Positions 36,971 to 46,093 of a DNA stretch of 55,635 nucleotides are shown one piece after another. Origin of the DNA: Arenicellales bacterium. Its GTDB lineage: Bacteria > Pseudomonadota > Gammaproteobacteria > BMS3Bbin11. A program made the position numbers and the translations under genes. The notes under the pieces were generated by a model that was not told the DNA's origin, did no database searches, and was given only the letters and a program-made list of their open reading frames with translations. Position 1 is the first letter of the stretch. Every line of letters begins with the position of its first letter. The stretch spans positions 71,245 through 126,879 of the forward strand of contig JARFQE010000029.1 in NCBI GenBank assembly GCA_029287915.1, read 5' to 3'.

Positions 36971-38395
36971 TCAGTGAGCTGGTTCCGGGATGATCGCATC
37001 GACAGCAGAAGCATCATCAGCGGTTACTGTTTTCCAGACGTTGTAAGCCATTAATAACATTCCACTGAGGAAAATCAGGCCACCCACGGTACGCGCAACA
37101 TAGAATGGATGCATGGCGGTGACCGTCTCAATGAAACTATAGGTCAGCGTGCCGTCAGTATTGGTCGCGCGCCACATCAGGCCTTGCATGACACCGGAGA
37201 TCCACATGGAAGCGATGTAGAGTACAACCCCCAGAGTTGATATCCAGAAATGGGTTTCTATCAGGCGGACACTGTACATCTCAGTCTTGCCGAAAAGGCG
37301 GGGAATGAGGAAGTACATACTGCCGATTGAGATCATCGCTACCCAGCCGAGAGCACCGGAATGCACATGGCCGATGGTCCAGTCAGTGTAATGTGAAAGG
37401 GCATTGACCGTCTTGATAGACATCATCGGGCCTTCGAAAGTCGACATGCCATAGAAAGAGATAGAAACGACCAGGAACTTCAGAATCGGGTCGGTACGTA
37501 ACTTATCCCATGCGCCAGAAAGCGTCATGATGCCATTGATCATACCCCCCCAGCTGGGTGCCAGCAGGATCAGAGACATAATCATTCCCAGTGACTGGGT
37601 CCAGTCAGGCAATGCGGTATAGTGAAGGTGATGTGGGCCAGCCCATATGTAGGTAAAGGCGAGTGCCCAGAAATGCACCACCGACAGTCGATAGGAATAG
37701 ACCGGACGGCCAGCTGCTTTAGGCATGAAATAGTACATCATGCCCAGGAAGCCGGCGGTCAGGAAGAAACCCACAGCATTATGCCCATACCACCATTGAA
37801 TCATTGCATCCTGCACCCCTGCATAGGCTGAGTAGGATTTCATGCCGGTTAGACTGACAGGCAATGCAGCACTATTACCAAGATGGAGAATGGCTACGGT
37901 CAGAATAAAGGCGCCCAGGAACCAGTTGGCTACATAAATATGTTTGATCTTGCGTGTAGCGATGGTGCCAAAGAAGACGATGGCATAGGATACCCATACA
38001 AGCGTGATTAGCAGATCGATCGGCCACTCCAGCTCGGCATATTCTTTTGCAGTGCTAAAACCCAGTGGAAGGGTTACTGCAGCGAGTAATATAACCAGTT
38101 GCCAGCCCCAGAATGTGAATGCAGCCAGTGCAGGTGCAAAGAGTTTAGTATGACAGGTACGCTGAACAATATAATAGGAGGTTGCAAACAGCGCGGATCC
38201 GCCAAAGGCGAATATCACAGCATTGGTATGCAGGGGGCGTAAGCGGCTGTATGTTAGCCAGGGTAAGTCAAAATTCAGGGCAGGCCAGGCTAGCTGGGCG
38301 GCAATAATTACGCCTACCAGCATCCCAACAATACCCCAGACTACTGTCATTATTGAAAATTGACGTACCACTTTGTAGTTGTAGGTTTCTTGCAT
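36971..38395 (-). CDS. ccoN: cbb3 oxidase catalytic subunit CcoN
   Basis: This 474-residue heme-copper oxidase subunit has about 12 membrane helices. Conserved pieces include [17 protein letters not shown] (low-spin heme His), [13 protein letters not shown] (CuB His with the active-site Tyr region), [13 protein letters not shown] (two CuB His) and [12 protein letters not shown] (heme ligands). It reduces O2 to water with high affinity and pumps protons. It is the first gene of ccoNOQP. The 250-bp gap to ccoI holds the control region with the FNR-type box. Confidence 0.97.
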   Translation of the reverse strand: MQETYNYKVVRQFSIMTVVWGIVGMLVGVIIAAQLAWPALNFDLPWLTYSRLRPLHTNAVIFAFGGSALFATSYYIVQRTCHTKLFAPALAAFTFWGWQLVILLAAVTLPLGFSTAKEYAELEWPIDLLITLVWVSYAIVFFGTIATRKIKHIYVANWFLGAFILTVAILHLGNSAALPVSLTGMKSYSAYAGVQDAMIQWWYGHNAVGFFLTAGFLGMMYYFMPKAAGRPVYSYRLSVVHFWALAFTYIWAGPHHLHYTALPDWTQSLGMIMSLILLAPSWGGMINGIMTLSGAWDKLRTDPILKFLVVSISFYGMSTFEGPMMSIKTVNALSHYTDWTIGHVHSGALGWVAMISIGSMYFLIPRLFGKTEMYSVRLIETHFWISTLGVVLYIASMWISGVMQGLMWRATNTDGTLTYSFIETVTAMHPFYVARTVGGLIFLSGMLLMAYNVWKTVTADDASAVDAIIPEPAH

Positions 38396-38589
38396 TGGTA
38401 TTCCTCAACTTAAAGTTTGGGTCGTTTGTAGTGATTTTTTGTTACCAAAAAAGTATATTATGATTTACTTATAATTCATCATCTGCCGACACTATCCCAT
38501 CCGTTTGACATAAGCGAGCAAACGCGTATCCAGATATAATATTTGTTCAGATGCGGCGATAATTATACATATATCTTTCTTTCGGTACT

Positions 38590-38603
38590 TTGATTTATAT
38601 CAA
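38590..38603. promoter_or_regulatory. FNR/ANR-type box in the ccoN-ccoI divergent region
   Basis: TTGATTTATATCAA is a perfect match to the FNR consensus TTGAT-N4-ATCAA. Its centre is 61 bp before the ccoI ATG. A class II site at -41.5 would put the start of transcription near 38638, with TTAATA as a possible -10. It may also act on ccoN, whose ATG is about 200 bp away in the other direction. Confidence 0.85.
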
Positions 38604-38657
38604 ATTTTTTCTGATACGGGCATAAAGCTGCATTAATACAATCACTTGCATTTAAGA

Positions 38658-41093
38658 ATGGCATCTGAAACTGAACAGGACAAACACTGCTTCCATTGTG
38701 GTCTACCGGTACCACCGGGGCTGGATTTACAGGTGGTTATTGATCAGCAGCCACAACCGATGTGCTGTAAGGGCTGCCAGGCCGTTGCCCAGGCGATCGT
38801 TGATGGCGGAATGGAAAATTATTATCGCTATCGTACAGAAACCAGTCACACTGTTCGTGATCTGGTGCCTGAAGTGCTGCGCCAGATGGAAGTCTATGAC
38901 CGCGAAGAAGTGCAGAAAAGTTTTGTTCGTCAGAGTGATGGACACCTGCGGGAAGCTTCACTAATTCTTGAGGGGATCGATTGTGCAGCCTGTGTATGGC
39001 TCAATGAGCAACACATAAGGGCACAGTCGGGTGTTCATGAAGCACAGGTTAATTATTCAACCCATCGCGCGCGTGTAGTTTGGGATGATCGTAAAACAAA
39101 GCTGTCGGATATCCTTAAATCGATATCGGAAATCGGATATATCGCACATCCGTATGATCCCAGCAAGCATCACCAGCTACTTGAGAAACAGCGCAAGGAT
39201 TACCTGAAGAGGCTGGGATTGGCCGGTGCACTGGGGATGCAGGTAATGATGTTCGCAATTGCCATGTATAGCGGAAGCTGGTGGGGAATGGAACCACAGT
39301 ACCGTACTTTTATGCAGTGGGTAAGCTTTTTGCTGACATTGCCTGTTTTTCTGTATAGCGGTTGGCCTTTTTATCATGCAGCATGGCGTGATCTACGCCA
39401 TAAAAGAGCAGGTATGGATGTCCCTATTAGCCTCGGCATAGGGATCGCCTTTGCCGGCAGCGTGTTTACCATGATGGGTCTGGGTGAGCATGTGTATTTC
39501 GATTCTGTTGTGATGTTTATTTTCTTTTTGCTGACTGCACGCTACCTGGAACTGGTTGCGCGAAAAAAAGCCAGTGAGCATACAGAAGCACTCATACAGT
39601 CACAGGCTACGGTCGCAATACGTGAGCAGCAAGGTAATGTTACCGAAGTGGTTGCTGCACAGGAACTGGAGCCTGGTGACATCGTGCAGGTGAAACCTGG
39701 CGAAACGCTGCCTTCAGATGGAGAAGTCATTGACGGTAGTTCATCAGTTGATGAATCACTGATTAGTGGTGAAAGCCGTCCTTGTGCAAAACACACAGGT
39801 GATAAAGTGATAGGCGGCAGTATCAACATCGATAGTCCGCTAAGAATTCGTGTGACAAAGAGTGGTCAGGAGACCGTACTGTCAACAATCCTGCGCCTGG
39901 TTGAACGGGCGCAATCTGAAAAGCCGGCAATCGCCCGCCTGGCTGACCGCGTTGCCAGCCATTTTGTCGTAGCAATACTTTTACTGGCTGCAGCGGTAGC
40001 AAGCTACTGGTTTTTTCATGACCCAGGCCAATGGTTGCCAATTACTATCGCTGTACTGGTCGTCACCTGTCCGTGTGCTCTGTCGCTGGCCACTCCGGCG
40101 GCAATTACTGCGGCTACCGGAACATTAATTCGTGACGGGTTGTTGTGCAGCAGGGGACACGCACTGGAAACATTGGCTAAGGTCAGCCACTTCGTGTTTG
40201 ACAAAACGGGTACTCTGACAGATGGGCGCCTGACTATAAAACAGATAAAGAATCTTAGTGAAGAATTTGATGAAGAAGGATGCCTGTTACGGGCGGCATC
40301 GCTTGAGTCACGCTCTGAGCACCCTGTTGCGCGGGCTTTTCTGGACCTCAATAGTGGTGATCTGCTGGCAGTAACTGAAATCATCAGCACACCGGGAGCT
40401 GGAATAACAGGAACTGTCGAGAGTAAGCGGCTATTTCTGGGTAGTAGCGCCTATATCCATCAGAACACTGGACTCGCCCTGTCTGCAGCACAACAAAATA
40501 GCCTGAACAATGGAACCCGTGTATTACTGGCAGATGATTCACAGCTGCTGGCTGTTTTTGTGTTGCAGGATACTATACGCGATAAAGCCGAATCGTTGAT
40601 TAATTCGCTTCATCGTTGCAACGTCCAGACCTTTCTTTATTCCGGCGATGATGAAACGGCAGTCAGTATTGTGGCCGACCAATTACACATCAGCGAATAC
40701 CAGTCGAGCATGCTGCCCGCTGATAAATTACATCATTTACGACAGCTGCAGCAGAGCGGTGCCAGTGTAGCGATGCTCGGTGATGGTGTGAATGATGCAC
40801 CGGTGCTGGCCGGCGCTGATGTGTCGATTGCCATGGGTGAAGGTGCGCGATATGCTGCTGCAGCCGCCGACATGGTGTTATTCAGAAACGACCTGAATAT
40901 CCTCTACCGAGGAATGACTGTGGCAAGAAAAATGATGCGAATTATTCGTCAGAACCTTGGTTGGGCATTGGCGTATAATATTACGGCATTGCCGCTGGCT
41001 GCGATCGGTCTAATACAGCCCTGGATGGCGGCATTGGGGATGTCAGCAAGCTCATTAATTGTTGTTGCAAACGCGATGCGCTTAACGAAATAA
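38658..41093 (+). CDS. ccoI: Copper-translocating P-type ATPase for cbb3 oxidase (CcoI/FixI)
   Basis: This 811-residue P1B-type ATPase supplies copper for cbb3 assembly. A Cys-rich N-terminus (CFHC at 11-14, then MCCKGC) precedes a heavy-metal domain with CAAC at residues 109-112. CPC (471-473) in the membrane defines metal transport, DKTGT starts at Asp515, and GDGVNDAPVL is the P-domain hinge. The N-terminal extra Cys cluster is typical for CcoI rather than CopA. ATG 38658 is favoured; an in-frame TTG at 38646 would add four residues. It is followed by ccoS with an 84-bp gap. Confidence 0.96.
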   Translation: MASETEQDKHCFHCGLPVPPGLDLQVVIDQQPQPMCCKGCQAVAQAIVDGGMENYYRYRTETSHTVRDLVPEVLRQMEVYDREEVQKSFVRQSDGHLREASLILEGIDCAACVWLNEQHIRAQSGVHEAQVNYSTHRARVVWDDRKTKLSDILKSISEIGYIAHPYDPSKHHQLLEKQRKDYLKRLGLAGALGMQVMMFAIAMYSGSWWGMEPQYRTFMQWVSFLLTLPVFLYSGWPFYHAAWRDLRHKRAGMDVPISLGIGIAFAGSVFTMMGLGEHVYFDSVVMFIFFLLTARYLELVARKKASEHTEALIQSQATVAIREQQGNVTEVVAAQELEPGDIVQVKPGETLPSDGEVIDGSSSVDESLISGESRPCAKHTGDKVIGGSINIDSPLRIRVTKSGQETVLSTILRLVERAQSEKPAIARLADRVASHFVVAILLLAAAVASYWFFHDPGQWLPITIAVLVVTCPCALSLATPAAITAATGTLIRDGLLCSRGHALETLAKVSHFVFDKTGTLTDGRLTIKQIKNLSEEFDEEGCLLRAASLESRSEHPVARAFLDLNSGDLLAVTEIISTPGAGITGTVESKRLFLGSSAYIHQNTGLALSAAQQNSLNNGTRVLLADDSQLLAVFVLQDTIRDKAESLINSLHRCNVQTFLYSGDDETAVSIVADQLHISEYQSSMLPADKLHHLRQLQQSGASVAMLGDGVNDAPVLAGADVSIAMGEGARYAAAAADMVLFRNDLNILYRGMTVARKMMRIIRQNLGWALAYNITALPLAAIGLIQPWMAALGMSASSLIVVANAMRLTK

Positions 41094-41177
41094 AAAAGGT
41101 TTCAAGTTTCATTGTGAATTTCAAGGCTGGGATTTTCTGTTGAAAGTTGATACTTAACACTTGAAACTACAATTATT

Positions 41178-41378
41178 ATGGAAATTATCTACTTTCTTAT
41201 CCCCATAGCCCTGGTGCTGGTTGCCGGCATCGTTGCTGGCCTGTTCTGGGCAGTGAAATCTGGACAGTTTGATGACATGGAAGGGCCTGCGCACCAGATT
41301 CTGATGGACGAAGAGGTCTATCCAGAGAAAAAGACAGATAAAAATAAAGCGGACAAACAGAAACAACAGAAGAAATAA
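41178..41378 (+). CDS. ccoS: cbb3 oxidase maturation protein CcoS
   Basis: This 66-residue protein has one N-terminal helix (IPIALVLVAGIVAGLFWAV) and the CcoS signature SGQFDDMEGPAHQILMDEE. CcoS is needed for insertion of the hemes and copper into CcoN. The lysine-rich tail (KKTDKNKADKQKQQKK) is longer than usual. A decayed copy of this gene lies at 44341-44450. Confidence 0.93.
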   Translation: MEIIYFLIPIALVLVAGIVAGLFWAVKSGQFDDMEGPAHQILMDEEVYPEKKTDKNKADKQKQQKK

Positions 41379-41606
41379 AATATTGAGCTTAACAATATTG
41401 GTTATGCATTAACTACTGCAGCATTGTTTAATACAGGAAACCTCAGGCTTATTCTGAATATCTATCAATGTCATAGCTCAGCCCTTGATTGGGATGGCGC
41501 GATAGTAGATCAGTATTATTTCCCGGCTATTAAATAGTTCCATAATATCATTAAGCACCTGTATCATTTTCAGTTTTCAGCATACATTGATTACCTGGTA
41601 AAAATT

Positions 41607-41867
41607 TCAGCAGGTCTTTTTCGAATTCTTTAGTTCTTTAAGCAGCTCCAGTCCCTTATAACGTTGGGTGTCGATGATTTTGAGTTTGGCCTCTAATTCC
41701 TTCTTTTTCATTTTATCATCCGTACTGGAAATTTTTTCTTCAAGCTCAATGTGTTTTTTCCTTAGTTCCTTGAGTAATTTTTTTAATTGTTTGTACTGTT
41801 CCAGCTGCGTATCTCTCTCAGCGCTGGTCAATTCTGCAATACGTTCGAGCACGTTTTTAAGTTTCAT
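41607..41867 (-). CDS. Small coiled-coil protein
   Basis: This 86-residue, lysine- and glutamate-rich protein is a nearly continuous coiled coil (residues about 5-80), without membrane segment. No family is recognised. It follows the 75-codon frame at 41889-42116 by 21 bp on the same strand, so the two are probably one unit. Confidence 0.55.
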   Translation of the reverse strand: MKLKNVLERIAELTSAERDTQLEQYKQLKKLLKELRKKHIELEEKISSTDDKMKKKELEAKLKIIDTQRYKGLELLKELKNSKKTC

Positions 41868-41888
41868 ATCCAGTGTGTATCCCGGTGC

Positions 41889-42116
41889 TTAGCCTTCTTC
41901 ACTCTCAGGCTGGATGATGGAGGCCATCTCATCCTTATTCAGTTCAATATCCCGATCCAGTTGTACAGTCGTTGCATCCCGGCCGCTGAACAGGATCTTG
42001 GCCATTGAAATCAGGTTACGACAGGCGTTGTGTGCATAGTCGGTGTCTGTCATCAACGAGGTTGCCATTTCTGTTGATATGCTATGGTTCCTTATCAAAG
42101 TCTCGATGGTAAGCAC
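41889..42116 (-). CDS. Small protein resembling the C-terminal tail of Na+/Pi cotransporters
   Basis: The 75-residue product starts at GTG 42116. LIRNHSISTEMATSLMTDTD, then YAHNACRNLISMAKILF and a short acidic end, resemble the cytoplasmic PhoU-like tail of gammaproteobacterial Na/Pi-cotransporter family proteins, where a similar MATSLMNDS motif occurs. The membrane part that should come before it is not present upstream, so this may be a gene remnant or a free-standing helper. Its first 33 bp overlap a plus-strand DUF2282-like frame. Confidence 0.45.
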   Translation of the reverse strand: MLTIETLIRNHSISTEMATSLMTDTDYAHNACRNLISMAKILFSGRDATTVQLDRDIELNKDEMASIIQPESEEG

Positions 42117-42233
42117 TGCTGTGCCGGTCAGGCTAAATCTAGTAACAGCACGCAGGAATGGGTTTATGTTCCTGAAGGAACATGCACCAGGATTACCGGT
42201 GGTACGGTCGCGGCAGTGAAACCGGCAAAATAA
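42084..42233 (+). pseudogene. C-terminal fragment of a DUF2282 (bufferin-like) protein
   Basis: The 49-codon frame ends with GKHCCAGQAKSSNSTQEW, VYVPEGTCTRITGGT and a short Lys tail. The order CAGQAK, EWVYVP.GTC and GG matches the last half of DUF2282 proteins (BufA-type precursors of copper-binding bufferins). The signal peptide and the first Cys motif (KCxG...NDC) are missing, and a TGA stands three codons before the only ATG. No bufB (DUF692) or bufC gene is adjacent. It is therefore read as a relic. Confidence 0.5.
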
Positions 42234-42344
42234 GTTAGACAGAGATATGAAAGAACAGCCTGCCTGTAAATGCCACCATCCTTAACAGGTTGCGAGTAGG
42301 TCGTATTCCGATTATCGGGGGGCTTATCCAATGTCGCTAGGTCG

Positions 42345-42872
42345 TTATTGAATTGCTTTAGCCGGTTCTCTACTGATATAGATCAGGCCAGTGGTCAGCA
42401 ATCCTTCCACTGCGTGACCATACAGGACAGGCAGAGTGTTATCCCTTTGTGAGTCGGATAATCCTGTAACGACTTTTTCTTTATCCACCTGCTGGATTTG
42501 TAGGCCGAGAAGCAACGTCACGACACTACTCGTAAGGTTGAGCCACGCGTCATCATCTTTTTTGTCATGTGCTGCGTGAAAGTCATTGATACAATCCGAT
42601 AGCACTCCACTGACCATCACTTCTGGAGCGACCGTCGACTCAGAGCTGGTGATGCGGGAAAAAATGTCGATGATTACATCAATCTTATCTGCAGTCGGGA
42701 TCATGAATGGCACTGAAATATCACCAGCTTTATCATCAGCCAGTACCAGTAAGCCGTGATCCGCAGGGACATTGACACCGTTTTCAGTCATGAACGGGGC
42801 TATTGCGCGATTGAGTAAATCCTCATGGATTCTGTCTTCGTCAGCACTTTGTATATCGCTTTCGTTATCCAT
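42345..42872 (-). CDS. Conserved-looking hypothetical acidic protein
   Basis: This 175-residue protein is rich in Asp and Glu, with no signal peptide. A central segment (VPFMIPTADKIDVIIDIFSR) and a more hydrophobic end (VVTLLLGLQIQQVDKEKV, then AVEGLLTTGLIYIS) suggest a soluble folded protein. I do not recognise the family. Codon composition is like that of neighbouring genes. A purine-rich GGAG lies a few bases before the ATG. Confidence 0.55.
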   Translation of the reverse strand: MDNESDIQSADEDRIHEDLLNRAIAPFMTENGVNVPADHGLLVLADDKAGDISVPFMIPTADKIDVIIDIFSRITSSESTVAPEVMVSGVLSDCINDFHAAHDKKDDDAWLNLTSSVVTLLLGLQIQQVDKEKVVTGLSDSQRDNTLPVLYGHAVEGLLTTGLIYISREPAKAIQ

Positions 42873-43180
42873 ACATGCTCTCCGGATTCTATCTCCTTAA
42901 TTCATATTCGGCTCTGTGGCTGAAGCATTTCATCATTCAATCTTCCACAGACCAGGAAAATAACCAACACAATTGTACTTGATTAATTGCGATAACGAAC
43001 TATTGAGAAGACGATGAAAGTCAGTTCCTGGTTAGTGTCTGTTCAGAACCACCTAGTTTCATTAATTAGTGTAATATTTAATAGCTGTAGATGCTTTCGT
43101 TTCGGCCAGACTAAGAAGTTAAAAATTTTGCCTGTGTTTGTCGATAATCATCATTCATTCTGTCCAGGGTTCGCTGTCTA
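42873..43180. other. Intergenic stretch, nothing recognised
   Basis: These 308 bp are AT-rich and lie between divergent genes. They should hold both promoters. I see no ORF, repeat or terminator of note. Confidence 0.5.
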
Positions 43181-44203
43181 ATGCAATTTGTGTGTTACCA
43201 CGACTGGGAGTCGCTGCCAGAGAGTGCCGATACATTATTTGCAATGGGCGAGAAAGAAAGCATATTTTATTCTCGTTTATGGTTTGAGAGCCTGGCCAGT
43301 CATGCCCTCATGGATAATCAGGTTATGTCGCTGGCCTGTGTGGTTGATGGTGATACTGTCCTGGCAATCCTTCCCCTGGTCAGTCGCACAGCGGAGAGCT
43401 GGCATTCCCTTGGAAATATCTGCACAACACATTTTACCCTGCTGCTCGCTGCGCACGGTCAGCAGGATGTCATTGCCTGCATGGCCAAGGGATTGAAACA
43501 GTTGCCATTTCACGTATTGCGGCTCGATGCCATTTCTGAAAATGACAGCAATATAGACAACTTGCAGCAGGCCATGCAATCCTGCGGATTTTCCTGCTAT
43601 CGAAGGTTCCATTTCTATAACTGGACACACCGGTTAAAAGGGCATTCATACGAAGAGTACATGGCCGCACGACCCACCAGGATGCGAAATACTATCGCAC
43701 GCAAACGCCGCAAGCTGGAACGTGAACACCCTTACGACATACGTCTTTATACTGGAGATGAACTAAAACAGGGAAAGGCAGATTATGATTCTGTCTATAA
43801 GGCCAGTTGGAAGGCGGGAGAACGCTTCCATGAATTTATCAATAGCCTGCTGGTGAGTATGTCAGCAGCGGGCTGGTTAAGGCTCGCCATCCTCTATATC
43901 GAAGGACGACCTGCGGCCGCACAGATCTGGTTTGTTGCGCATTGCAAGGCCAGTATCTTCAGGCTGGCCTACGATGAGAGCTGGAAGCGATATTCACCGG
44001 GTTCAATCCTCACCAGTTACCTGATGGAATATGTGATTGATATCGACAAGGTCGAGGAGATCGACTTTCTTAACGGCAACGATGCCTACAAGCAGGACTG
44101 GATGTCAGAACGCAGGGAGTGTTGGGCACTGATATGCATCAAGCATGATAAGCCTAAAAGCTGGATAAACGTGTTTATCGGGTCACTGAAGAATTGGCTG
44201 TGA
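43181..44203 (+). CDS. GNAT-fold acyltransferase of the BcsL/CelD (FemAB-like) type
   Basis: This soluble 340-residue protein has the double-GNAT layout of the Acetyltransf_6/CelD group: an N-terminal domain beginning FYSRLWFESLASHAL near residue 29, then RPTRMRNTIARKRRKLE near 165, which is typical, and a C-terminal GNAT domain ending DFLNGNDAYKQDWM near 310. Members transfer acyl or aminoacyl groups in polysaccharide, peptidoglycan or lipid pathways. Here no polysaccharide genes are near, so substrate is unknown. It is monocistronic by position, with a terminator-like hairpin about 100 bp downstream. Confidence 0.78.
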   Translation: MQFVCYHDWESLPESADTLFAMGEKESIFYSRLWFESLASHALMDNQVMSLACVVDGDTVLAILPLVSRTAESWHSLGNICTTHFTLLLAAHGQQDVIACMAKGLKQLPFHVLRLDAISENDSNIDNLQQAMQSCGFSCYRRFHFYNWTHRLKGHSYEEYMAARPTRMRNTIARKRRKLEREHPYDIRLYTGDELKQGKADYDSVYKASWKAGERFHEFINSLLVSMSAAGWLRLAILYIEGRPAAAQIWFVAHCKASIFRLAYDESWKRYSPGSILTSYLMEYVIDIDKVEEIDFLNGNDAYKQDWMSERRECWALICIKHDKPKSWINVFIGSLKNWL

Positions 44204-44303
44204 ATAGGAAAGGATTCAGTCCATAAAAAGCAGTAAACAGGGTAATCATCAGGCTGCACGAACCAAATAGGTGGCGCGGCCAAAGTGAAAAAAATATTCT
44301 CTG

Positions 44304-44327
44304 AAAAGCCATCGGCAGGCTTTTTTT
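44304..44327 (+). terminator. Terminator after the acyltransferase gene
   Basis: AAAAGCC / GGCTTTT form a 7-bp stem with loop ATCGGCA, followed by TTT. The hairpin is about 100 bp after the stop codon. Confidence 0.65.
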
Positions 44328-44340
44328 GACTTGCTGACAG

Positions 44341-44450
44341 GTCCCGGGTGTCACAGCCGGGTTGTTCCCGCCAGTAAAACCGGTCCATTCGTTGGGCTGC
44401 AAGGGCCCGCATATCTGATGTTGATCGATGAAGAAATTTATCCAGGTAAA
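44341..44450 (+). pseudogene. Frameshifted second copy of ccoS
   Basis: The first frame reads VPGVTAGLFPPVK, which lines up with VAGIVAGLFWAVK of the intact CcoS (41178-41378). After a one-base loss the next frame reads ASKTGPFVGLQGPAYLMLID then EEIYPGK, matching AVKSGQFDDMEGPAHQILMD then EEVYPEK. The helix before it is lost and a TGA precedes the fragment. This is a decayed paralogue, not a working gene. It lies directly upstream of the aprM control region. Confidence 0.78.
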
Positions 44451-44738
44451 GGATGTGAAGGTGGAATAAAATCAACTAATAATTATGTCTGTATTATGTT
44501 TTCTTGGGATTAGCAGGCATGGTGAGGGCATGAAAAATATCGCATAAGCTAATGTAAAGAAAGGAAATTATGCTTACGTATGATTGGTTTTTATAGCACA
44601 GCATATAATAATTTTATGCCTTACTATAAGTACAATCAATAGAATTAAAGGATAATCATATAGTAATAAATGGTGTAATCAATTAGAATTTGCTCCCGCT
44701 TTAAACAACCGAATACTTTACTGAGGAGTACTCAAGTC
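44451..44738 (+). promoter_or_regulatory. Upstream region of the aprMBA operon
   Basis: This AT-rich stretch between the ccoS relic and aprM must hold the apr promoter. A possible pair is TTGCTC near 44690 and AATACT 16 nt later. AGGAG lies 14 nt before the aprM ATG, a long spacing. No clear FNR box was found. Confidence 0.4.
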
Positions 44739-45575
44739 ATGTTGACTACCAATCCTTTCGCTGAAATGTCCGCGTATATACCCGCAGAAGTGATGCAAGC
44801 TTATATCGTAATCATGGTGCTTTTTGTTATTGGCGGCACCATGCTGGACATGATTCACAAGAAAAGCGCTAAATACTTTTTCGAGAATGCAAAAAAAGCT
44901 GAAAAGGCCGCAAAGCGCACTGTTAGCGGCGGCGAAAAAACATCACTCGCTATCCAGACTGTCACAAATGAAGTGTTGACTTCCTCAGAATTCAAAAACC
45001 CTAAGCGCAGAATTTCTCACATTCTGACTATGTACGGGTTCATCCTGTTCGTTGTGACCACTGCCATTATGATATTTTCAGATGCTGTATCAGGCATCGT
45101 TCCCCTGCTGTGGCATATTGGCGCACTGATGCTGTGTGTCGGCGGTTACTGGTTCTGGTTCGCCATCCGTGTCGACGTCAATTCAGAAGGCAAGAAATGG
45201 TATCAATTAGATCGTGCTGACTTGTTTATTGTTTCACTGCTTATGATGTGCACATGGGCACTTATCTGGTCAGTTCTGCAGTCAAATGGTGTTTCTGCAT
45301 GGAGTCAACTGGCCTTTATGCTGTTTATTTTAGCTAGCACTGTACTGTTTGTCGGTGTGTACTTCTCTAAATTTGCTCACATGTTTTTCAAGCCTGCTGC
45401 GGCTTATCAGAAAAAGCTTACCCGGGCAGATGGTTCAAACGAGAATTTGCCTGCTGACTACGATCTGACGGATCCTGCCACTCAGGCGAAGTTTCCGGAT
45501 ATTCCTGAATATATGGGCGACAACCCACCCTACATGGGGCTTGGTATCAAGCGTGAGTCACCAAACCACTACTAG
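44739..45575 (+). CDS. aprM: APS reductase membrane anchor AprM
   Basis: This 278-residue protein is predicted to have about five membrane helices. It starts with a helix near residues 19-38, has a Lys/Ala-rich cytoplasmic loop (about 40-75), then HILTMYGFILFVVTTAIMIF and three further helices, and ends with a Pro-rich soluble tail. AprM is found beside aprBA in sulfur-oxidising gammaproteobacteria such as Chromatiaceae and is thought to pass electrons from AprBA to the quinone pool, in place of the Qmo complex. It is the first gene of aprM-aprB-aprA. Confidence 0.9.
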   Translation: MLTTNPFAEMSAYIPAEVMQAYIVIMVLFVIGGTMLDMIHKKSAKYFFENAKKAEKAAKRTVSGGEKTSLAIQTVTNEVLTSSEFKNPKRRISHILTMYGFILFVVTTAIMIFSDAVSGIVPLLWHIGALMLCVGGYWFWFAIRVDVNSEGKKWYQLDRADLFIVSLLMMCTWALIWSVLQSNGVSAWSQLAFMLFILASTVLFVGVYFSKFAHMFFKPAAAYQKKLTRADGSNENLPADYDLTDPATQAKFPDIPEYMGDNPPYMGLGIKRESPNHY

Positions 45576-45610
45576 GATAAATTAACTATTACTTAATAAG
45601 AGAGAATATT

Positions 45611-46093
45611 ATGCCAACTTTTGTATATATGACTCGTTGTGATGGTTGCGGACAGTGTGTTGATATCTGCCCATCTGACATTATGCACATCGATAAAGGT
45701 CTTCGTCGTGCATACAACATCGAACCTAACATGTGCTGGGAGTGCTACTCCTGTGTAAAAGCCTGTCCGCACCACGCGATTGACGTACGTGGTTATGCTG
45801 ATTTTGCTCCGCTGGGCCACTCGGTACGCGTGCATCGTGATGAAGAAAAAGGCGTCATAGCCTGGCGTATCAAGTTCCGCAACGGCAAAAAAGACATGGA
45901 TCTGCTGGCGCCTATCACAACCAAGCCCTGGGGCACCGGGATTCCACAGCTAGCAAACGAAGCAGCACCTAGCAGCGATATGCGTGATAGCCAGCTATTG
46001 TTTAACGAGCCTAAGTATGTCCGCCTGGATGATGGTGATTTACATACGCTGGAATCAAACGGCTTGAAACTTAAAGAAGGGGTTTACTACTAA
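45611..46093 (+). CDS. aprB: Adenylylsulfate reductase beta subunit AprB
   Basis: This 160-residue ferredoxin-like subunit carries two [4Fe-4S] clusters. The first motif is C10-C13-C16-C20P in TRCDGCGQCVDICPSD; the second is C42-C45-C48-C52P in CWECYSCVKACPHHA. Trp43 next to the second motif matches the tryptophan that sits between the cluster and FAD in known AprBA structures. The C-terminal part wraps the alpha subunit. Its stop and the aprA ATG share one base (TAATG). Confidence 0.96.
   Translation: MPTFVYMTRCDGCGQCVDICPSDIMHIDKGLRRAYNIEPNMCWECYSCVKACPHHAIDVRGYADFAPLGHSVRVHRDEEKGVIAWRIKFRNGKKDMDLLAPITTKPWGTGIPQLANEAAPSSDMRDSQLLFNEPKYVRLDDGDLHTLESNGLKLKEGVYY

Noticed and set aside
38500-38535. 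Second FNR box near ccoN (TTTGACATAAGCGAGCAAAC)
   Set aside because: The half-sites do not fit TTGAT-N4-ATCAA in sequence or spacing.
43277-43630. 117-codon minus-strand frame over the acyltransferase
   Set aside because: It is a shadow of the plus-strand gene, whose domain order is coherent throughout.
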